From the NCBI GenBank assembly GCA_017444045.1, contig JAFSXO010000330.1, forward strand, positions 1 to 13,404: a stretch of DNA of 13,404 nt. Direction: 5' to 3'. This DNA comes from a bacterium. GTDB lineage: Bacteria > Vulcanimicrobiota > Xenobia > Xenobiales > Xenobiaceae. The position numbers and the translations under genes are program-made. The notes under the pieces are model-generated. The model worked only from the letters and a program-made list of their open reading frames with translations, ran no database searches and was not told where the DNA came from. Position 1 is the stretch's first letter. Every line of letters begins with the position of its first letter. Positions 6,940 to 13,404 of the stretch are shown one piece after another.

Positions 6940-9900
6940 ATGAGCAAAGCACCAATAGCGCTTCTGCTGGTGGCTTTAGCCTTACTAGTCGGCTTAGTCG
7001 CCTGCGATCATAATGCCCAGGCCCGACCGCGCCTGGGAGCAAAAGGAGACCAAAAAGTGGCCAACACCAAACAAGCAACCCTGTCCTTGGAATTATCCTC
7101 GGGACAGGCTCCAACCGAAGCGTCGGTTACCCAGCCCAAGGCTAAAACCACGCCTCTCGATTCCGCCTCGACAGCAACTCTGCTTAAACGGCTGCCCGCG
7201 ATGCCCAGCGCCGAAGGACTGCAAAAGGATTTTGCCAAGCGTCCCGAAACGCTGCCCGCTCCGCGCACAGGCGAAACGGTGAGTGTGCCATTTCCCGCAC
7301 CTGAAGACCTGAAGCCGCCTACGCCGCCACAGGAAGACACCATCGACCAGGGCAAGCTAAGCGTTCTGCGCTATGCTCCCGAAGGCGACGTGCCCATGGC
7401 CCCTCAAGTCTCAGTCACCTTCTCGCATCCCATGATCGCCTTAGATTCGCAGACCGGCGCTTCCCAGAACGTACCGGTTAAGCTGGAGCCGCAACCAGAA
7501 GGATCCTGGCGCTGGCTGGGAACAAAAACCATCATATTTGACCCCAAAGCTCAGCGTCTGCCTATGGCCACCAGCTACAAAGTTACCATAGCCAAGGGAA
7601 CAAAATCTATAAACGGACTGGTCCTCGACGAAGAGGTCAGCTTCAGCTTTAAGACCCCCACTCTTAATCTGCTCAGCGTCAGCCCGAGCGGCACTTCAAC
7701 ACCGCTGGATCCTCTGATTCTGCTCAGCTTTAATCAGGCTATCGACAGCAGTAAAATCCTCCCCTTCGTCACCCTGCAAACCGAAGGCAGCAAGGAGCTT
7801 CCCTTCCGCCTGGCCACAGAAAAAGAGCTCCAGGCAGACAGCAGAGCCCAAGCGCAGATGGAGGATAAGCCCGCCAATCGTTTTCTGGCCATCAAGCCCA
7901 ATGGCGATCTGCCCAAGAACACCAAAATTTTCGCGGGCATAAAAAAAGGTACGCCTTCCGCCGAGGGTCCGCTGACCACAGGCAGCGTACAGACGCGCTC
8001 GTTTACGACATACGGTCCCTTCAGACTGGACCATGCCGAATGCGGCTGGAGAGATGAGCCGGCTCCTCCGGGAACCCCCTGGCGCATTTACTTCACCAAC
8101 GAGGTCGACGATGACAGCTTTGATCCGTCCGCACAGATTACCGTAACCCCCGAGCTCGAGGGTATGCGCGTCTCCTGCGGCGGCAGCTGCATAACCATCA
8201 CCGGCAACAGCAAGGGCCGCACCTCTTATAAGGTGACCTTCGACAAGTCGCTGGGAGATGTATTCGGGCAGGATCTGGAAAAAGACGCGACCTGCTCCTT
8301 TGAGATGGGCTCAGCCACCCCCAGCATCCAAACCGTTGGCGGCAGCCTGGTCGTGCTCGACCCTCAGGGACCGCGCTCCTACTCGCTGTACACCATTAAC
8401 GAGCCTAAGCTCGACGTTAGCATATTCGCGGTTAAGCCCGAGGACTATCCCCAGTTCCTCGAATGGCGTTCCGAACAGATGAGCTGGCGGGTGCGCAACG
8501 GACGCGAAAAGGCTAAGCTCCAGAGACCGGGACGCGAGGTCTTTTCCGGCACCATTAATACCGACAAGGTCAAGGACGCCTTCGTAGAGACGCGCATCGA
8601 CCTCAGCAAGGCCCTTAATAAAGACGGCTTAGGACAGGCCTTTGTCGTAATAAGAACGCGCCACAGAGATAAGGACGATGACGAAACTATCATAACCTGG
8701 ATTCAGGCCACGCGCATCGGCCTAAGCGCCTATGCCGATTCCGAGACCATGACCGCCTGGGCCACCGAGCTCAGCACCGGCAAGCCCCTGACCGATGCCA
8801 CCATCAACGGCAAAAAGACCAACGATCAAGGCATACTGTACATAAAAGGGCATTGTGACGACAACATGATCATCGCCAAACGCGGCGAGGATACGGCCTT
8901 CCTGCACTCGGTCAATTCCCTGTTCTCCACCAAAGAGCACGACCGCTTCAAGTGGTACACCTTCAGCGATCGCGGCATTTATAAGCCCAAAGAAAAGGCC
9001 TGCTTCAAGGGCTGGCTGAGAGAGATGACCGCCGGACCCGAAGGCGACATAGTGCCGGTAACCTCCAAGGTCAGAAGCATTGAATGGAGCGTAAGCGACT
9101 CCCGCGGCAACGAATTCGCCAAGGGCCAGAGCGAGCTGTCGCCATACGGTGGCTTTGACCTCAGCGTTACCATTCCCGACAATGTCAATTTAGGCAAAGC
9201 CCGCCTTAAAGTAAGGGCGGTGCTGAACGATGCCAGCGCTGACAAAGTCAGTGCAGGCCGCTTCAGCAGCAACAACGCTAAGGATGAGCTCACCTTTGAT
9301 ATTCAGGAATTCCGCACTCCCGAATTTGAGGTGCAGACCAAAAACGAACAGAGCGTCAGCCTTCTTGGCGAAGTGAGCAAGGTAAGCGCTACCGCCAATT
9401 ATTACGCCGGCGGCAGCCTCTCCCGCGCCAAGACGCACTGGAACGTAACCGCTACTCCCGGCAGCTACAGCCCGCCGGGATGGGACAAATATATCTTCGG
9501 CGTATGGCGCCCCTGGTGGAGCTGCTATTGGCTCCCCAGCCCTAGCGGCGAGGCTGTCAAGGAAGAATTCGACGGCGTAACCGACAGCAACGGCAAGCAT
9601 ACGCTCAGCATGAACTTCATCAGCTCGAACGAAGAGGACCGCGCCCCCATCGCACCTACTGCGGTTACCGTATCGGCGGCAATCAGCGACCTTAACGAAC
9701 AGACCTGGAGCTCTAAGACTAACCTCTTAGTGCATCCTTCTGAGCTTTACGTCGGTATCAAGCCCGCCAAGCAGTTCGTGGAGCGCCAGGTTCCCATCAA
9801 TTTAGAGTGCATCGTCACCGATATCGACGGCAAAGCCAAGAGCGGCACTGAGATAAAGCTGCGCTCAGCCTGCATCAGCAGTGAATACCGCCACGGCAAA

Positions 9901-12900
9901 ACCATCGAGATAGAAGAGGACATCCAGGAGCAGACCCTCAAGAGCGGCTCCGACGCCATCAAGGCGCAGATTAATCCCAAACAGGGCGGCCACTACCGCA
10001 TTACCGCCGAAGTCAGCGACAGCAAGGGACGCCGCAACCGCACCCAGCTGATTATTTGGGTGGCCGGAGGCCCGCAGGTCAAGAGCCGCAAGGTCGAGCA
10101 GGAGCACATCGAGCTGGTGCCCGACAAGCAGGAATACAAGGTCGGCGAGACTGCGGAGATTCTGGTAGTTTCCCCGTTCTTCCCCGCCGAAGGCATATAC
10201 ACCCTTAACCGTTCGGGTGTTGTCAGCAGCGAGCGCTTTACCATGAAGGACAGCTCCTACACGATTAAAGTGCCCATCAAAGAGTCTTACATCCCCAACC
10301 TGCACCTGCAGGTCGAGCTGCTGGGCAAGCAGGAGCGCATCAACGACGACGGTACCCCGGCCAAAGATACAGCCGCCCGTCCCGCTTACGCGTCTGGCCA
10401 TCTCAGCCTTTCCATTCCAGCCTACGAGCGCACTCTGAAGCTCGAGGTTAATCCCGCCAGCAAGAAGCTCGCCCCCGGTTCCGACACCGCGGTCGAGGTA
10501 ACTCTTAAAGACAGCCAGGGTCAGCCTGTCGCCGACAGCGAGGTCGCCCTGGTAGCCGTTGACGAGGCCGTGCTGGCGCTGATCGGCTACAAGATTCCCA
10601 GCCCGATTGGGATTTTATACACTGCGCGCGGCAACCAGTTCAGCAGCCGCGACCTGCGCTCCCTGGTGCAGCTATGCGATCCGGGCGAGCTAGAACCAGC
10701 AAATGCTCCGCCGCAAGAAGTTTGCAGAATGGTGGTTAGGGACGAGGACAACGTCTGCTACGAAAGCGCTCCGGCTATGGCGGGCGGCGCTATGATGAAT
10801 GCCATGGGAGCAGCTCCGAGGATGCTGATGAAGTCAGCGGCCGCGCCGGTCCCGAAGGCAGCATCTGTCGACACATCTGGCGGTGCGATAGCTATGCGCA
10901 GCAATTTCGATCCTCAGGCTCTGTGGGTAGCTTCTGTCCACACCGACGCCCAGGGCCGCGCCCGCACATCCTTCCACCTGCCCGACAACCTCACGCGCTA
11001 CCGCATTACCGCGGTTGCCGCCGACAGAAACCATAAATTCGGCTATGGCGAGAGCTCTTTAACCGCCTGCCTGCCCGTTATGGTGCGTCCTTCTCTGCCC
11101 CGCTTCCTCAACTTCGGCGACAACGCTGATCTGCCGGTCTTGGTACAGAACCAAACCGACAAACCGATCAATGTTTGCATTGCCGCCAGAGCGCAGAACC
11201 TCACCATCAGCGAGCCCGCTGGCCAGACCTTCTCGGTACCCGCCAACGATCGCCTGGAAGTGACCTTCCCTGCCAAGACTCAGGAAGCCGGAAAGGCTAG
11301 AGTTCAGTTCGCCATAACCGCCGGCGACTTCAGCGATGCCGCCGAAGTGACTATCCCAGTGTGGACGCCCTGCACCAGCGAGGCCTTCGCCACCTACGGA
11401 CAGATCGACAAGGGCGCCATCAAGCAGCCAGTCAAGTATCCGCAGGATGTATGGCCGCAGTTCGGCAACCTGGAGATTACCACATCGTCTACAGCGGTAC
11501 AGGAGCTTACCGATGCCTTCATCTCCCTGCAGAGCTACCCGTTCTCCTGCTCCGAGCAGATCTCTTCGAGGATAATGACTGCTGTCGCGCTCAAGGACGT
11601 GCTTACCGCCTTCAAGGCCGACGGTATGCCCACTCCCCACGAGATGCAGGCTAAGCAGAACGAGGACATCGAGATTCTGCTCCGCCGCCAGGAATACAAC
11701 GGAGGCTTCCGCACCTGGGATGACAGCGAGAAGGTTTACCCCTACATAACCCTGCACACGACCCGCGCTCTGTTATACGCTCAGAAGGCCGGCTACGGTC
11801 AGACCAGAAAGGTCGACAAAGCCGTAGAAAAAGCTTTGGAGTACGTCAGTAACATCGAGCGCTACATCAACGAGCGCTACTACTCCGAGCGCGAGCGCCG
11901 CTTCCTGAGAGCCTACGCTGTAGACATCCTGCGCGAAGCCGGCAAGGCCAACGCCGACAAGGCCAAAGCCATACTCAGCGGCTATAAGCTCGATGATCTG
12001 TCTTTGGACACCATCGGTTTTGTGATCCCCACTCTGTCCGACGCAGCCGCCAAGGATGCCCAGGCCAAGAATTACATCGAACAGATACGGCGCCTGCTCA
12101 ATAACCGCGTAAGCGAAACCGCCGGAGCCGCCTGCTTTACCGATTCTTACAGCGATAATAACTATCTGCTGCTCGGCTCAGACCGCCGCACCGACGGAAT
12201 CCTGCTGCGGGCCATGATCATCGATCAGCCCAAGAGCGACCTCATTCCCAAGCTCGTCCGCGGCCTGCTCGCCCACCGCAAACGCGGCTCCTGGAGCAAC
12301 ACTCAGGAGAACGCGTTCATCCTGATAGCGCTCAACGACTACTTCAACACCTACGAAAGCGTAACGCCCAATTTCGTGGCCAACATCTGGCTGGGCAGCG
12401 ACTACGCGGGCAAGCACACCTATAAAGGACGCACGACAGAATACCAGGAAACCAAAGTTCCCATGCGCTATCTGTCCGAGCATCCCGCCACCGACCTGAT
12501 CATGGCTAAAGAGGGCGAGGGCAGGCTCTACTACAGACTGGGTCTGAAGTACGCTCCCAAGAGCCTGAAGCTAGTTCCTATGGACTGCGGCTTTGAGGTA
12601 GTGCGCACCTACGAGGGCGCCGACAATCCCGACGACGTCAAGCGCCTCAGCGACGGTACCTGGCAGATCAAGCTGGGCAGCCGCGTGCTGTGCAAGGCTT
12701 CGATGACCGTCCCCAGCCGCCGCTACCACGTAGCGCTGATCAACCCTATGCCAGCCGGCTTAGAGGCTCTCAATCCAGCGCTCAGGGTAACTGAAGAGCT
12801 TCCCGACACCAAGGAAACTATCGAAAGAGACACTCCGTTCTGGTGGTGGGGTCCGTGGTACGAGCACGCCAACCTGCGCGACGAACGGGCAGAGGCCTTC

Positions 12901-13056
12901 TCTACCCTAGTGCCCTGCGGCGTTTATGAGTACAACTTCGTCGCCCGCGCCACAACCGAAGGGACCTTCATTGTTCCTCCCGCCAAAGCGGAAGAGATGT
13001 ACAGCCCTGAAGTCTTCGGCAGAAGCGCCAGCGACAAGGTTGTCGTAGTGCCGTAA
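6940..13056 (+). CDS. Bacterial alpha-2-macroglobulin lipoprotein with intact thioester motif
   Basis: This is a periplasmic protease trap of 2038 residues. In the family, a protease cuts a bait region and the protein changes shape. A reactive Cys-Gln thioester then links covalently to the attacker. The N-terminus is a lipoprotein signal, hydrophobic residues 5-19, then L19-V20-A21-C22 with Asp at +2. In enterobacteria that Asp means inner-membrane retention. About 140-455 are Ig-like segments. MG-type domains follow, with the MG2 signature WYTFSDRGIYKPKE at 672-685, and the bait-region domain starts near 1048. A Met/Ala/Gly-rich stretch spans 1277-1320. The macroglobulin core starts with ALWVASV (1327) and LPDNLTRYR. 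The thioester is C1537-S-E-Q1540. The helical thioester domain contains NGGF and SWSNTQENA. The last domain ends in VPPAKAEEMYSPEV, typical of bacterial members. At about 2000 residues it is longer than E. coli YfhM. TAAGGAG lies 9 bases before the ATG. No PBP1C gene follows. Confidence 0.93.
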   Translation: MSKAPIALLLVALALLVGLVACDHNAQARPRLGAKGDQKVANTKQATLSLELSSGQAPTEASVTQPKAKTTPLDSASTATLLKRLPAMPSAEGLQKDFAKRPETLPAPRTGETVSVPFPAPEDLKPPTPPQEDTIDQGKLSVLRYAPEGDVPMAPQVSVTFSHPMIALDSQTGASQNVPVKLEPQPEGSWRWLGTKTIIFDPKAQRLPMATSYKVTIAKGTKSINGLVLDEEVSFSFKTPTLNLLSVSPSGTSTPLDPLILLSFNQAIDSSKILPFVTLQTEGSKELPFRLATEKELQADSRAQAQMEDKPANRFLAIKPNGDLPKNTKIFAGIKKGTPSAEGPLTTGSVQTRSFTTYGPFRLDHAECGWRDEPAPPGTPWRIYFTNEVDDDSFDPSAQITVTPELEGMRVSCGGSCITITGNSKGRTSYKVTFDKSLGDVFGQDLEKDATCSFEMGSATPSIQTVGGSLVVLDPQGPRSYSLYTINEPKLDVSIFAVKPEDYPQFLEWRSEQMSWRVRNGREKAKLQRPGREVFSGTINTDKVKDAFVETRIDLSKALNKDGLGQAFVVIRTRHRDKDDDETIITWIQATRIGLSAYADSETMTAWATELSTGKPLTDATINGKKTNDQGILYIKGHCDDNMIIAKRGEDTAFLHSVNSLFSTKEHDRFKWYTFSDRGIYKPKEKACFKGWLREMTAGPEGDIVPVTSKVRSIEWSVSDSRGNEFAKGQSELSPYGGFDLSVTIPDNVNLGKARLKVRAVLNDASADKVSAGRFSSNNAKDELTFDIQEFRTPEFEVQTKNEQSVSLLGEVSKVSATANYYAGGSLSRAKTHWNVTATPGSYSPPGWDKYIFGVWRPWWSCYWLPSPSGEAVKEEFDGVTDSNGKHTLSMNFISSNEEDRAPIAPTAVTVSAAISDLNEQTWSSKTNLLVHPSELYVGIKPAKQFVERQVPINLECIVTDIDGKAKSGTEIKLRSACISSEYRHGKTIEIEEDIQEQTLKSGSDAIKAQINPKQGGHYRITAEVSDSKGRRNRTQLIIWVAGGPQVKSRKVEQEHIELVPDKQEYKVGETAEILVVSPFFPAEGIYTLNRSGVVSSERFTMKDSSYTIKVPIKESYIPNLHLQVELLGKQERINDDGTPAKDTAARPAYASGHLSLSIPAYERTLKLEVNPASKKLAPGSDTAVEVTLKDSQGQPVADSEVALVAVDEAVLALIGYKIPSPIGILYTARGNQFSSRDLRSLVQLCDPGELEPANAPPQEVCRMVVRDEDNVCYESAPAMAGGAMMNAMGAAPRMLMKSAAAPVPKAASVDTSGGAIAMRSNFDPQALWVASVHTDAQGRARTSFHLPDNLTRYRITAVAADRNHKFGYGESSLTACLPVMVRPSLPRFLNFGDNADLPVLVQNQTDKPINVCIAARAQNLTISEPAGQTFSVPANDRLEVTFPAKTQEAGKARVQFAITAGDFSDAAEVTIPVWTPCTSEAFATYGQIDKGAIKQPVKYPQDVWPQFGNLEITTSSTAVQELTDAFISLQSYPFSCSEQISSRIMTAVALKDVLTAFKADGMPTPHEMQAKQNEDIEILLRRQEYNGGFRTWDDSEKVYPYITLHTTRALLYAQKAGYGQTRKVDKAVEKALEYVSNIERYINERYYSERERRFLRAYAVDILREAGKANADKAKAILSGYKLDDLSLDTIGFVIPTLSDAAAKDAQAKNYIEQIRRLLNNRVSETAGAACFTDSYSDNNYLLLGSDRRTDGILLRAMIIDQPKSDLIPKLVRGLLAHRKRGSWSNTQENAFILIALNDYFNTYESVTPNFVANIWLGSDYAGKHTYKGRTTEYQETKVPMRYLSEHPATDLIMAKEGEGRLYYRLGLKYAPKSLKLVPMDCGFEVVRTYEGADNPDDVKRLSDGTWQIKLGSRVLCKASMTVPSRRYHVALINPMPAGLEALNPALRVTEELPDTKETIERDTPFWWWGPWYEHANLRDERAEAFSTLVPCGVYEYNFVARATTEGTFIVPPAKAEEMYSPEVFGRSASDKVVVVP

Positions 13057-13131
13057 TAGCTAGTCCGCGAGCATTCCGCGTCACGAGTTTTTCTAAGTAA
13101 AAATCTGGAGCGGGACACGCCGGACAATAAA

Positions 13132-13175
13132 CGATCAAAAAAGCGTCAGACTTCTGTCTGGCGCTTTTTTGATCG
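13132..13175. terminator. Strong symmetrical intrinsic terminator after the macroglobulin gene
   Basis: A 20-bp stem (13132-13151 with 13156-13175) has a single G-T wobble and the tetraloop TTCT. The right arm holds GCGC followed by six T, and the left arm the matching A-run, so it can terminate transcription from both sides. It starts 76 bases after the stop codon and closes the macroglobulin transcript. Confidence 0.9.
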
Positions 13176-13184
13176 GCAAATAGA

Positions 13185-13260
13185 TTTGCGCTGCACCAGC
13201 TTCCGCGCCGGCACTGCTTCGCTTCGCTCAGATGTGCCTTGCGCGGAACTGGTTACGCGC
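13185..13260. repeat. 76-bp hairpin-forming repeat, copy 2
   Basis: Same element and orientation as 6721-6796, differing at two positions: A to G at element position 9 and T to C at position 36. The hairpin arms are 13195-13214 and 13234-13253. Neither change falls in the arms, so the stem is fully kept. It lies just outside the macroglobulin terminator. Confidence 0.85.
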
Positions 13261-13268
13261 GTAACCAG
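13249..13268. repeat. Perfect 20-bp palindrome
   Basis: CTGGTTACGCGCGTAACCAG is its own reverse complement with no loop. Its first 12 bases are the end of the 76-bp element; the last 8 are unique to this copy and mirror it. It may be a junction formed by an inverted second copy of the element end, or a protein-binding site. Confidence 0.8.
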
Positions 13269-13368
13269 CTAAAGACGCCAGAAAGTACAAAAGCAATCAG
13301 AACCAATGCCAGAAGCCTTAAGCTCAGTGTCGTTTAGTTAAGCAATGGCCAATAGATCCCCATTATGA

Positions 13369-13394
13369 CTCCCCCTAAAGGATGGCAGGGGGAG
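13369..13394. repeat. GC-rich hairpin near the right edge
   Basis: CTCCCCCT (13369-13376) and AGGGGGAG (13387-13394) form a perfect 8-bp stem with a 10-base loop. No T-run follows on either strand within the window, so a terminator role is not established. The sequence around its left arm and loop resembles 6667-6689. Confidence 0.55.
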
Positions 13395-13404
13395 ATGTCG
13401 CGAC

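Larger units (their letters stand above)
13057..13404. other. Gene-free region downstream of the macroglobulin gene
   Basis: These 348 bases run to the right edge. They hold a strong terminator (13132-13175), the second copy of the 76-bp element, a 20-bp perfect palindrome fused to it, and a hairpin near the edge. No reading frame with a usual start codon and a recognisable product was found. Whatever gene comes next lies outside the window. Confidence 0.6.

Noticed and set aside
9190..9600. Open frames on the - strand within the macroglobulin gene (also 9865-10401 and 11059-11757)
   Set aside because: All lie opposite well-conserved macroglobulin domains and have no recognisable products or ribosome-binding sites.
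6721..13260. The two 76-bp elements as terminal repeats of a composite transposon
   Set aside because: No transposase, no target-site duplication and no insertion-sequence-like ends are visible. The copies are far too short for insertion sequences.
13253..13333. Short hydrophobic frame on the - strand, 26 codons plus a stop, reading like a membrane helix (LRLLALVLIAFVLSGVFSWL)
   Set aside because: It has no ATG or GTG start, no ribosome-binding site, and ends inside the palindrome. It could be the remnant of a gene end, but chance is as likely.

Overview
The window reads as ordinary, densely coded bacterial chromosome with mid-range GC. It has protein genes in three blocks, no tRNA or rRNA, no CRISPR array and no transposase. 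The organism cannot be named from this sequence. A lipoprotein-type alpha-2-macroglobulin is typical of diderm (two-membrane) bacteria. The mix of zinc-ribbon/FHA protein, KtrA, archaeal-like MTA phosphorylase and FadD15-type acyl-CoA synthetases is reminiscent of deep-branching groups such as Armatimonadota or Abditibacteriota relatives. That placement is a guess.

Block 1 (about 1-1890, + strand) holds the end of a membrane-anchored protein of the zinc-ribbon type (partial), then ktrA (cytosolic nucleotide-binding subunit of a K+ uptake channel), then mtnP (5'-methylthioadenosine phosphorylase). A perfect 14-bp stem-loop lies in the convergent gap after mtnP.

Block 2 (6506-1972, - strand) is a compact three-gene operon: long-chain acyl-CoA synthetase, zinc-ribbon/FHA adaptor, second long-chain acyl-CoA synthetase. 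The last two genes are 4 bases apart, and the ribosome-binding site of the second lies inside the end of the first. A phosphothreonine-reading protein between two fatty-acid-activating enzymes suggests, but does not prove, a link between Ser/Thr kinase signalling and fatty-acid use.

Block 3 (6940-13056, + strand) is one very large gene for a lipoprotein alpha-2-macroglobulin of 2038 residues with an intact CxEQ thioester motif and a Met/Ala-rich segment at the bait-region position. It is followed by a strong symmetrical terminator. No pbpC (PBP1C) partner is visible, so it appears to be a single-gene unit.

The two gene-poor stretches (6507-6939 and 13057-13404) flank the macroglobulin gene. 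Each carries a copy of a 76-bp hairpin-forming element, 74/76 identical and in the same orientation. They also share a second, shorter set of motifs. These flanking repeats, several inverted and tandem repeats in the 6507-6939 region, the FHA/acyl-CoA synthetase arrangement and the bait-like segment are the points most worth a second look. I saw no clear sign of a wholly new system.
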